Source: Proteobacteria bacterium UBA2133
GTDB lineage: Bacteria > Pseudomonadota > Gammaproteobacteria > Arenicellales > UBA868
Assembly: GCA_002327725.1 (NCBI GenBank)
Contig: DCXP01000046.1
Location: forward strand, 1-7,036
Direction of reading: 5' to 3'
DNA: 7,036 nucleotides
Numbering within the stretch: position 1 is the stretch's first letter; each line of letters begins with the position of its first letter. Below the pieces are notes generated by a model that saw nothing but the letters and a program-made list of their open reading frames with translations, was not told where the DNA came from and ran no database searches. A program made the translations under genes and the position numbers. Shown in pieces: positions 1-5,182 of this stretch.

Positions 1-180
1 ATGGGAGAGTCGTCAGTCGCAATTGGTGCGGGCGCATCACTCGCCGCACTGTTTGATCATATTGATCTTGATTCCCACCTTAATCTCCTGCCGGACCCGG
101 CGAGCGGGCTGGAGATGAACGAAGGGGTCGTTTCTGTCCGGGCAGACCAGTCAGGGCATGGAGTTTCATTGACATGTTAA
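1..180 (+). CDS. dgcA: Dipeptide epimerase / N-acetyl-D-glutamate racemase, C-terminal part (5' end outside window)
   Basis: The first reading frame is open from base 1 and ends with TAA at 178-180, giving the last 59 residues of a longer protein. The stretch MGESSVAIGAGASLAAL followed by FDHIDLDSHLNLLPDP matches the closing part of the enolase-superfamily barrel in L-Ala-D/L-Glu epimerase-like enzymes, where a Cys-Met-Gly-Glu-Ser segment precedes an Ala-rich helix and a 'DLDxHLxLxxDP' strand. The ATG at base 1 is therefore an internal Met. Family members racemise the alpha carbon of Glu-containing dipeptides; those paired with a DUF1611 gene have been described as N-acetyl-D-glutamate racemases (DgcA). 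The stop overlaps the start of the DUF1611 gene, so the two are almost certainly co-translated. The catalytic lysines lie outside the window, so substrate assignment rests on context. Confidence 0.8.
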   Translation: MGESSVAIGAGASLAALFDHIDLDSHLNLLPDPASGLEMNEGVVSVRADQSGHGVSLTC

Positions 181-1208
181 AGCCCGATCAGAAGCTGGTG
201 ATCCATTTTTTTGAGCAGATCGACAAACTGAACGGCAAGATGGGCCATGCCGTGCTGCGGTATTCGCGCAACCCCGTGGCCTGTGCGATTGATTTCAACC
301 ACAGCGGTTCGAGTACCCGGGATCTGCTTGATTTCGGCCCGGATGTCCCGGTGCTGGCGTCAGTGGATGAGGCCGTGGTTGCGGGCGGGGAAGTGCTCAT
401 TTTGGGCATGGCGCCTTCGGGAGGCCGCCTTCCTCCGGAGATGATCACAGAGGTGGATAAAGCCGTGGCCGCCGGCATGAGTGTGATCAATGGCCTGCAC
501 GAGCAGGTGGGACCCCGCTACCCTGACCTTGCCGATGGCCAGTGGATCTGGGATATCCGCCGCGAGCCGCAGGACCTCGGTATCGCCTGGGCCCGTGCGG
601 CCGGACTCAAGAACCGCCGGGCGCTGCTGGTGGGGACCGATATGGCCGTGGGAAAGATGACCGCGGGGCTCGAGATCTGGCAGGCGGCGCTCGGCGAGGG
701 TATCCGGGCGGAGTTTCTCGCGACCGGGCAGGTCGGCATTCTGGTCAGCGGTAAGGGGATCCCTCTGGACGCCATCCGGGTCGATTACGCCTGCGGCGCA
801 GTTGAGAAGATGGTCATGGAAGCGGGCGATGCCGAACTCGCCCTGGTTGAGGGGCAGGGTTCCATCGTGCACCCCGGCAGTACTTCGACGCTGCCGTTGA
901 TACGCGGCTCGTGTCCGACCCACCTGGTGCTGTGTCACCGCGCAGGGATGACCCACCTGGATACGGTGGGTGAGCCGGTTGCGGTACCGCCGCTCAACGA
1001 GATCATCACGCTGTATGAAGATATCGCCTGTGCCTGCGGGACGTTTGCCCGACCGGTCACGGCGGGCATTGCTGTCAATACCGCGCACCTTGATGCAGAT
1101 GAAGCCGCCCGGGCAACCGCGGCAATACAGGATGAGACCGGCCGCCTGACGGTAGACCCCGTACGTGATGGAGCAAAGGATCTGCTGCAGGCGTTGATGA
1201 GTGACTAA
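174..1208 (+). CDS. dgcN: DUF1611 P-loop protein, probable D-glutamate N-acetyltransferase DgcN
   Basis: This 344-residue protein has the full length and layout of the DUF1611 family. An N-terminal Rossmann-like half (about residues 25-125) is followed by a P-loop half (about 145-335) with a Walker-A-like motif GTDMAVGKMT at 154-163 and an acidic strand ending EGQGS at 226-230. Older annotation calls the family an NAD-dependent epimerase or an ATPase of unknown function. Members paired with a DgcA racemase have been assigned as D-glutamate N-acetyltransferases, making N-acetyl-D-glutamate for conversion to the L form. The ATG at 174 overlaps the dgcA stop by 7 bases and has GGAG at 160-163, ten bases upstream, so translational coupling is likely. 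No signal peptide or membrane segment is seen, so it is cytoplasmic. The family assignment is firm; the acetyltransferase role is inferred from family and partner. Confidence 0.85.
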   Translation: MLKPDQKLVIHFFEQIDKLNGKMGHAVLRYSRNPVACAIDFNHSGSSTRDLLDFGPDVPVLASVDEAVVAGGEVLILGMAPSGGRLPPEMITEVDKAVAAGMSVINGLHEQVGPRYPDLADGQWIWDIRREPQDLGIAWARAAGLKNRRALLVGTDMAVGKMTAGLEIWQAALGEGIRAEFLATGQVGILVSGKGIPLDAIRVDYACGAVEKMVMEAGDAELALVEGQGSIVHPGSTSTLPLIRGSCPTHLVLCHRAGMTHLDTVGEPVAVPPLNEIITLYEDIACACGTFARPVTAGIAVNTAHLDADEAARATAAIQDETGRLTVDPVRDGAKDLLQALMSD

Positions 1209-1239
1209 GGTGCGCGTTCAACTGATAACAGAATAGGAT

Positions 1240-1260
1240 TTCTTAAATTACTTCTTAAAT
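1240..1260. repeat. Direct repeat of TTCTTAAAT
   Basis: Two identical 9-mers, TTCTTAAAT, lie at 1240-1248 and 1252-1260, offset by 12 bp, in the AT-rich gap after dgcN. They may be regulator half-sites or chance in AT-rich DNA. They are about 85-105 bp upstream of the -10 box of the small membrane protein gene. Confidence 0.4.
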
Positions 1261-1270
1261 GACGCCAAAA

Positions 1271-1293
1271 TCGCTTAGAAGCGAACAATTTTT
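1271..1293 (+). terminator. Perfect palindrome followed by T-run; possible dgcN terminator or operator
   Basis: TCGCTT-AG-AAGCGA at 1271-1284 is a perfect 6+2+6 inverted repeat. As RNA it would form a short hairpin, realistically a TCGC/GCGA stem with a six-base loop. It is preceded by AAAA and followed, after ACAA, by TTTTT at 1289-1293. This resembles a weak intrinsic terminator for the dgcA-dgcN transcript, but the T-run does not directly follow the stem, so an operator is equally possible. Confidence 0.35.
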
Positions 1294-1321
1294 CACAATT
1301 TGTTCACTATCGATTCATTTT
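1289..1321 (+). promoter_or_regulatory. Tandem 11-bp repeats upstream of the small membrane protein promoter
   Basis: TTTTTCACAAT at 1289-1299 is directly followed by TTGTTCACTAT at 1300-1310 (9 of 11 bases identical). A weaker third unit at 1311-1321 keeps TTCA in register, so TTCA starts at 1292, 1303 and 1314, one helical turn apart. The same DNA contains a dyad GAACAA (1283-1288) and TTGTTC (1300-1305). Head-to-tail 11-bp repeats just upstream of a promoter with a poor -35 are typical of OmpR/PhoB-type activators, but no specific regulator can be named. Confidence 0.45.
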
Positions 1322-1349
1322 CATCGGGTAGGCCCCTTAAAGGTATAAT
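1320..1349 (+). promoter_or_regulatory. Sigma70-type promoter for the 80-residue membrane protein
   Basis: A perfect -10 hexamer TATAAT lies at 1344-1349. The best -35 candidate at usable spacing is TTCATC at 1320-1325 (18-bp spacer), a poor match to TTGACA. There is no extended -10 TGn. A start near 1356 would give a leader of roughly 28 bases. The strong -10 with weak -35 suggests activator dependence, consistent with the repeats immediately upstream. Confidence 0.65.
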
Positions 1350-1383
1350 ATTGGTCCCTCAACCGCATGGAGAAAACCTCATC

Positions 1384-1626
1384 ATGCACTTTCTAGATAG
1401 TATTAGACGTTGGGTTGGAGCGTTGGCTGAGTTGGGTATTTCAATCATCGCTTTAGGCGTTGTCCTGCAGGTCCTGTTTGGCGACGGCACGGGAGCGGTA
1501 CCGTTCCTGCCAGTAGACGTACTTGGAAGTGTTATTGGGTTTGTTGATGCGCTCGGAAGTCAGGGCTTGGTCGGACTGGTAGCGCTTGGTATTTTGTGGT
1601 GGGCCTATAACAAGAGAGCTGCATAG
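1384..1626 (+). CDS. Small two-helix membrane protein of unknown function (80 aa)
   Basis: I do not recognise a named family. The ATG at 1384 is chosen because GGAGA at 1369-1373 sits ten bases upstream and the TATAAT box at 1344-1349 lies within any longer in-frame version (an in-frame ATG exists at 1300), which argues against a longer start. The protein begins MHFLDSIRRW, then has a hydrophobic helix at about residues 11-33, a polar/Gly-Pro turn (GDGTGAVPFLP, about 33-43), and a second Gly-rich hydrophobic stretch at about 44-75 ending WWAYNKRAA. The basic residues at both ends (R8, R9 and K77, R78) predict a hairpin in the inner membrane with both termini inside. There is no cleavable signal peptide, cysteine or lipobox. 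It is monocistronic, with its own promoter and a strong terminator, suggesting a separately regulated and possibly abundant product. A pilin-like or pore-forming role cannot be judged from sequence. Confidence 0.8.
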   Translation: MHFLDSIRRWVGALAELGISIIALGVVLQVLFGDGTGAVPFLPVDVLGSVIGFVDALGSQGLVGLVALGILWWAYNKRAA

Positions 1627-1650
1627 CACTCTGAACAATCTGTTTTCTTG

Positions 1651-1677
1651 AAGGGGGGCATTACGCCCCCCTTTTTT
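1651..1677 (+). terminator. Strong rho-independent terminator of the small membrane protein gene
   Basis: GGGGGGC (1653-1659), loop ATTAC (1660-1664) and GCCCCCC (1665-1671) form a perfect 7-bp stem, followed at once by TTTTTT (1672-1677). AA at 1651-1652 can pair with the first two T's, extending the stem to 9 bp. It begins 24 bases after the stop codon. On the opposite strand only two T's follow the stem, so it is a poor terminator for the convergent cyclase gene. Confidence 0.95.
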
Positions 1678-1706
1678 ACGGCCGAACCTCACATCAGTTT
1701 CGACGC

Positions 1707-3452
1707 TCAGGAGTGGTTCGAGGGCCTCAGCGGAAACCCCGCGGCCACAAGCCCTTCGATAAAGGGATCTACATCGGCCGGATGCTCATAGGGCTGCGAA
1801 TTCCGGGTGTCTTCTACCGAATAGGCCGGGACCTCGGCCATTACCCGCTCGCGCTCCTTCGCAGCCTTGCCGCGCTCGCCGAGTTGGGCGTAACCCGCCG
1901 CCAGCAAGCGCCGGTGAAAGCGGTTCAAAACAGTGATCCGGTGGAGCGCCTCCACCGCATTGCGGTATTGACCGCTGTTGTAGCAGCTGATGGCAAGACC
2001 CCAAAAGTACCAGGAGGGTGCAAACGGGTTAGCACCGAGCGCCTTTTCGAATTCTGCGAATGCTGCAAGGGGCTTACCCCGGAAAATGAGTGCAAGCGCC
2101 CGCCCCGCAAGTGCGTCGGCATCATTGGGATTGAGTTCGATAGCGCGATTGAGGTGAGTCATCGCACGGTCATGGTCGCGTTGCCAGAGCTGGGTGACCC
2201 CGAATGCAGCGTGCGCCTCGCTGTCGGCAGGGTCAAGTTCGAACGCGAGTTGCGCCGCTTGTGCGGCCTCCTTCAAGGTCTCATCAGGACGCGATGCCCA
2301 GCCCATCAGGAATTGTGCCAGGTGCGAAAGCGCAAGCCCCGAGTGTGCGAAAGCGAAAGCCGGGTGCGCTTTGCACATTTTCTGAAAGAGACCGCGGGCA
2401 GTATCGATGTCTGTGGGGCTTCGCATCCGATACACCAGATGACGTGCCCGGATGATGGCATCGTAATCTGAAGAAGTCTGACCGCCTGATGGCGCGAGAC
2501 CGGCGTGGTGCTCGATATTGCCGACGAGCGTTGTCACGATACGGCGCGTAATCCCATCCTGGATTTTGGCAAGGTCGTGCTCCTTGATATCGTAGTGCTG
2601 CGACCAGAGGTAGTGCCCCTGTGGTATCTCAATGAGATTGATCACCAGGCGAAGGTGATCGTGGCGTCGTCGCATGAAGGCATCGACCAGAAAACGCGCA
2701 CCCAGTTGCTGTGCCAGGTAGGCCTGATTCTGGTCATTGGCATCGTGCGAAAGAGCGGTATGCGGCGCGAAAACAAAAAGCTGGCGAAAACGGGACAGCG
2801 CAGCAATCAGGTCGACGGTGAGCGCTTCGCCGAGTTCGCCAAGGGCGGTATCACGCTCAGAGGCAGCAAACGGCAGCACCAGAAGTCGCGGGCGAATTTC
2901 CTCAGCGGGTTCCTTTCTGGAATCCGGCGCCTCATGTCCGCTGTGCAGAAGAAAAGCGCTGACGGGCTCAGCGATATGACGCAGGGCCTTCGTTCCGATG
3001 GGCTTAAAGTTGAGTTCCGGGGCCTCGTCGATAGCATCGCGCACGCTCTGTGAAACACAGATCCCCCCGGGTGGTGCGGTCTCCTGAAGCCGGGCGGCGA
3101 TGTTGACATCATTGCCGAAAGCCTGGTCACCCTGAACAAGGACCGCGCCCTGATGGATGCCGATCCGGGCACGCAGATGCTGCACTTTGGGCAGATTCCG
3201 GTTGCCAAGCGCGAAATACTGCTGCAAGCCAAGCGCTGTGCGTGCCGCAGCAAGCGCTGTGGGAAAAACGGCAAGCAGGCTGTCACCAGCCGTGTTGATC
3301 AAATCACCGCCGTGGTCGGATACGAGCATGGCGGCCCGAGAAAATCCCTTTCTTAGCGCATGAAAGGTTGCGTCTTCGTCCTGCGACGTCAGGCGGGAAA
3401 ACTCGACAATATCGCAATGCATCACCACCAACCGTTGACGTTCAAGAGGCAT
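1707..3452 (-). CDS. Class III adenylate/guanylate cyclase with TolB-like and TPR domains
   Basis: This is a 581-residue soluble protein. The cyclase homology domain (about 5-170) carries metal-binding Asp residues D14 (HCDIVEFSRL) and D57 (AGDSLLAVF), and the catalytic Asn/Arg pair N117 and R121 in GNDVNIAARLQ, so it should be active. A TolB N-terminal-like domain follows (about 188-310, RLLVLPFAAS... and QGHYLWSQHYD), then TPR-type helices (about 330-540, for example ELDPADSEAHAAFGV and ELNPNDADALAGRAL). This cyclase-TolB-TPR layout is common in proteobacteria. No membrane segment is seen, although many relatives have one between the cyclase and TolB-like parts. By eye, the purine-selecting Lys and Asp are replaced by N53 and Q110, so nucleotide preference is uncertain. 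The first ATG in the frame is used; no clear Shine-Dalgarno precedes it. It is divergent from the gene at 3606. Confidence 0.92.
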   Translation of the reverse strand: MPLERQRLVVMHCDIVEFSRLTSQDEDATFHALRKGFSRAAMLVSDHGGDLINTAGDSLLAVFPTALAAARTALGLQQYFALGNRNLPKVQHLRARIGIHQGAVLVQGDQAFGNDVNIAARLQETAPPGGICVSQSVRDAIDEAPELNFKPIGTKALRHIAEPVSAFLLHSGHEAPDSRKEPAEEIRPRLLVLPFAASERDTALGELGEALTVDLIAALSRFRQLFVFAPHTALSHDANDQNQAYLAQQLGARFLVDAFMRRRHDHLRLVINLIEIPQGHYLWSQHYDIKEHDLAKIQDGITRRIVTTLVGNIEHHAGLAPSGGQTSSDYDAIIRARHLVYRMRSPTDIDTARGLFQKMCKAHPAFAFAHSGLALSHLAQFLMGWASRPDETLKEAAQAAQLAFELDPADSEAHAAFGVTQLWQRDHDRAMTHLNRAIELNPNDADALAGRALALIFRGKPLAAFAEFEKALGANPFAPSWYFWGLAISCYNSGQYRNAVEALHRITVLNRFHRRLLAAGYAQLGERGKAAKERERVMAEVPAYSVEDTRNSQPYEHPADVDPFIEGLVAAGFPLRPSNHS

Positions 3453-3605
3453 CGGTATGGGTGTTCGGGTTCGGTCCTGCTTAGTGCAAGGCGTTATTCG
3501 GGTGAAATCCAGCAGCCATCACTTTGGAGTGCTAACTTTGCCTGCGCTCTTCTGTTGTGAAGAATCGATTGGCAGCAAGTTCGCCAACCCCGACGGAGAA
3601 AGTGT
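3453..3605. promoter_or_regulatory. Divergent intergenic region with two short dyads
   Basis: This 153-bp gap separates the divergent cyclase and the unknown operon, so it should hold both promoters, but I see no convincing -35/-10 pair on either strand. Two dyads are visible: CACT-TTGG-AGTG at 3520-3531 and TTGGC-N9-GCCAA at 3569-3587. The second lies just before the GGAG ribosome binding site at 3595-3598 and could be an operator for the + strand operon. Confidence 0.4.
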
Positions 3606-4223
3606 ATGCCAGATCCTGCAACGCCGCACACCGTAGTTAACTGCGCCTGTGTAAAAGATTACTTTCGACAGCAGGTTACCGATGCGGTTGCCGATGAGGA
3701 TCTTGAGGTGTCGGAAGGGACGCGGGCTTATCTTGTCAATCTGCTGACCTTTTATTCCAGGACAGATCACTTTTTCGAACATACGCCGGAAGGGTTGGGG
3801 CTGCGGCCGCTGGCACTGGTTTACGGCGAAGCGCTTTCTGCGAAGTCCCGGGTTGAGCAGGCGGCCGGGTTGCGCCGGGTGGGTGACGTTGCGATGTTTA
3901 TTGCCGGTGTGTTCAGGCACAGCCTCAGGCGCAAGCCGGTCAGTGTTGACTATTACATTGCCATCGGCGGCAACGCCTATGAACATCTGTCGATCGCGTG
4001 CAACCGGGCGGGCGAGCGGGCGGGAGCGGTGTTTATGGAGCTCGGCACGAAGTTCGTCTTGCTGGCCCGGGTCATGGCGCGGGCCTTTGAGCAGGATCTC
4101 GACAAAAATGAAAACCTGCTGGCCCTGTACGAGCGCTGGCAGCAGACCGGTAGCGCCAGTTATGCGCGGCGGTTGCAGCAGGCCGGTATTCATCCAGGCC
4201 CCATAACCACCCGGGTACACTGA
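3606..4223 (+). CDS. Conserved-looking helical protein of unknown function (205 aa)
   Basis: I cannot name the function. The ATG at 3606 is preceded by GGAG at 3595-3598 with a seven-base spacer, a good start. The protein is predicted cytoplasmic and mostly alpha-helical, with no signal peptide, no long hydrophobic helix and no recognisable nucleotide-binding or zinc motif. Notable blocks are LRPLALVYGEAL (about 66-77), a semi-hydrophobic helix RRVGDVAMFIAGVF (about 90-103) and the aromatic-rich VDYYIAIGGNAYEHL (about 114-128), which look like conserved core segments. The pattern resembles hypothetical proteins I associate with gammaproteobacteria, though this is from memory. It is followed without any gap by the next gene (TGA then GTG), so the two are very probably one operon and perhaps functional partners. 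Confidence 0.85.
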   Translation: MPDPATPHTVVNCACVKDYFRQQVTDAVADEDLEVSEGTRAYLVNLLTFYSRTDHFFEHTPEGLGLRPLALVYGEALSAKSRVEQAAGLRRVGDVAMFIAGVFRHSLRRKPVSVDYYIAIGGNAYEHLSIACNRAGERAGAVFMELGTKFVLLARVMARAFEQDLDKNENLLALYERWQQTGSASYARRLQQAGIHPGPITTRVH

Positions 4224-4874
4224 GTGCGCTCGCTGGCCCGACTGCAGCGATGGCTGCAGCGGGTATATGAAATAGAAGTTGAGTACGATGTGATGGATTT
4301 TGTCATCACCGATCAGGCGCTTGCAAAGGCGCTTCAGGGTGATGCTGCAAGATCCGAGTGTCCGGAAAAATTGCTGCTGCGTGAGTCTCCGGAAGAGTTG
4401 GCGATGACCCTGTATCTCGCACCGGAAGTGCTGCAGGTACTTGGAAATCGGGATATCGCGGGTGGCAGTCAGCAGGCCGAGGCCTTCTGCCAGGCAGTTG
4501 AGGGGGTCAGCCATTTTCTGTATCTGGCGTGGCGTGCGGGCTTTGAAAGGGAACTCACGCAGCTCGAGTTGGAACTTCAGGCCGAGATCGACAAGTTCAT
4601 TGGTCTTGTTGCGCTCAACAGAAACACCGGTCGTAGCAGCCGCGCTGACCTGTGCTCCTGGCTGTTTGACCGCGTGACTTTTGAAGACGGTCTTGATAAC
4701 CGCGAACGTGAACGCTACGAGGTCGCGAACTTCTACGCCGGCCGGTATTGCCGTCAGCTGAACAGCCGCTACCTGAGGGCACAAGATGGCGCCGGGCTGA
4801 CCCGCGAACTGCGCCGCTTTTATCGTCAGGGTCAGCACGGCAAACTCGGCATGATCCAGCGTGAGATGGGCTAA
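4224..4874 (+). CDS. Helical protein of unknown function, second gene of the operon (216 aa)
   Basis: The start is the GTG at 4224-4226, directly after the TGA (4221-4223) of the preceding gene. No Shine-Dalgarno is visible, so translation probably depends on coupling to the upstream gene. The protein is rich in charged residues and predicted all-helical and soluble. It begins with a basic amphipathic segment (RSLARLQRWLQRVYEIEVEYD) and contains VSHFLYLAWRAGFERELTQLELELQAEIDKF (about 95-125), broken here only by description, plus a basic C-terminal tail (RELRRFYRQGQHGKL, about 194-208). No enzymatic motif or known domain is recognised. A minus-strand open frame spans this gene and its neighbour, but the + strand pair has good start signals and protein-like composition. 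Real gene very likely; function unknown. Confidence 0.83.
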   Translation: MRSLARLQRWLQRVYEIEVEYDVMDFVITDQALAKALQGDAARSECPEKLLLRESPEELAMTLYLAPEVLQVLGNRDIAGGSQQAEAFCQAVEGVSHFLYLAWRAGFERELTQLELELQAEIDKFIGLVALNRNTGRSSRADLCSWLFDRVTFEDGLDNRERERYEVANFYAGRYCRQLNSRYLRAQDGAGLTRELRRFYRQGQHGKLGMIQREMG

Positions 4875-4892
4875 ACTGCCGTCACAGCAACC

Positions 4893-4932
4893 GGACCGGC
4901 ATCAAACATCGAATGACGGGATGTCCATTTTT
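4893..4932 (+). terminator. Weak candidate terminator after the unknown operon
   Basis: GGAC (4893-4896) and ATC (4901-4903) can pair with GAT GTCC (4920-4926), leaving a four-base bulge and a long loop, followed by ATTTTT (4927-4932). The stem is imperfect, so this is only a candidate transcript end about 20-60 bases after the stop at 4874. Confidence 0.25.
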
Positions 4933-4949
4933 CCTGTAGTCCGTGGCTT

Positions 4950-5100
4950 TCCAGAGATCCCGAAAATCGGATAAGGCTTCGGGGAATCAAGGGGGACTCA
5001 GCCGGCGAAGCCGCGGCCCGATGTGAAAAGCGAAGGGTGGCGGGCGCCCTGACTGAGTTACAGCAGGCAGTTCCGGCAGAGGCCTGTCCAGTGATTTTCA
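4950..5100 (+). other. Non-coding region with several complementary segments; possible structured RNA
   Basis: No credible gene lies in the 308-bp gap 4875-5182. The central part has four potential stems: CCGA/TCGG (4960-4963 with 4967-4970, loop AAA); GGCTTCG/CGAAGCC (4975-4981 with 5006-5012); ACTCAG/CTGAGT (4996-5001 with 5053-5058, extendable by a G-T pair); and CAGGC/GCCTG (5064-5068 with 5082-5086). The third stem starts inside the loop of the second and pairs outside it, which is pseudoknot topology. I cannot match it to a known riboswitch or RNA family. The best promoter candidate for cimA lies downstream of it (about 5109-5138), so it may be an independent small RNA, a 3' end structure or simply GC-rich chance pairing. 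Confidence 0.3.
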
Positions 5101-5108
5101 GAAACAAG

Positions 5109-5138
5109 TTCAATTAAACAAGCATTTACCTATAGAAT
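5109..5138 (+). promoter_or_regulatory. Probable sigma70-type promoter of cimA
   Basis: In a short AT-rich island, TAGAAT at 5133-5138 (five of six consensus bases) follows TTCAAT at 5109-5114 (weak -35) with an 18-bp spacer. A start near 5145 would give a leader of about 38 bases before the ATG at 5183. Confidence 0.5.
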
Positions 5139-5150
5139 ATCGTGTTCTTT

Positions 5151-5174
5151 AGGAGGTTCGCCCTCGCGCTGGGA
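5151..5174 (+). promoter_or_regulatory. Consensus AGGAGG too far from the cimA start
   Basis: AGGAGG at 5151-5156 is a full Shine-Dalgarno sequence, but the only ATG that follows is at 5183, 26 bases on. GGGA at 5171-5174 is weaker but correctly placed, eight bases before the ATG. An in-frame TAG at 5150-5152 and the absence of in-frame ATG, GTG or TTG between exclude an ordinary upstream start. GAGG, TTCG and CC(C)TC here can fold into a small hairpin (5153-5165) that would mask the AGGAGG. Confidence 0.5.
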
Positions 5175-5182
5175 CAAGATCG

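Noticed and set aside
360..1088. Minus-strand 242-codon frame opposite dgcN
   Set aside because: It lies wholly within the DUF1611 coding sequence, has an Arg/His-rich translation and shows no recognisable motif, so it is a shadow frame.
1292..1307. CRP-like site in the TTCAC repeats
   Set aside because: The TTCAC units are direct repeats 11 bp apart, not the inverted TGTGA-N6-TCACA arrangement expected for CRP.
1300..1383. Longer N-terminus for the small membrane protein starting at ATG 1300
   Set aside because: The extension would contain the TATAAT promoter and the ribosome binding site, and its residues do not look like a signal or domain. ATG 1384 has the correctly spaced GGAGA.
2505..3053. 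+ strand 182-codon frame opposite the cyclase
   Set aside because: The minus strand here encodes clear TolB-like and cyclase motifs in frame; the + strand frame has no start signal or family pattern.
3519..4838. Long minus-strand open frame (439 codons) opposite the two unknown genes
   Set aside because: It spans two well-started + strand genes, and its translation is rich in Gln, Pro, Arg and Leu without domain-like patterns, as expected for an antisense shadow in GC-rich DNA. The + strand frames have a good ribosome binding site and stop/start coupling.
4950..5100. Known riboswitch (cobalamin, glycine, SAM), RNase P RNA or tmRNA
   Set aside because: I looked for the conserved cores of these RNAs and could not find them. 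The region is kept only as an unassigned structured candidate.
4871..5113. Minus-strand 80-codon frame in the gap before cimA
   Set aside because: Low-complexity Ala/Ser/Arg-rich translation without a ribosome binding site. It covers the region with self-complementary stems, which explains its composition better than coding does.
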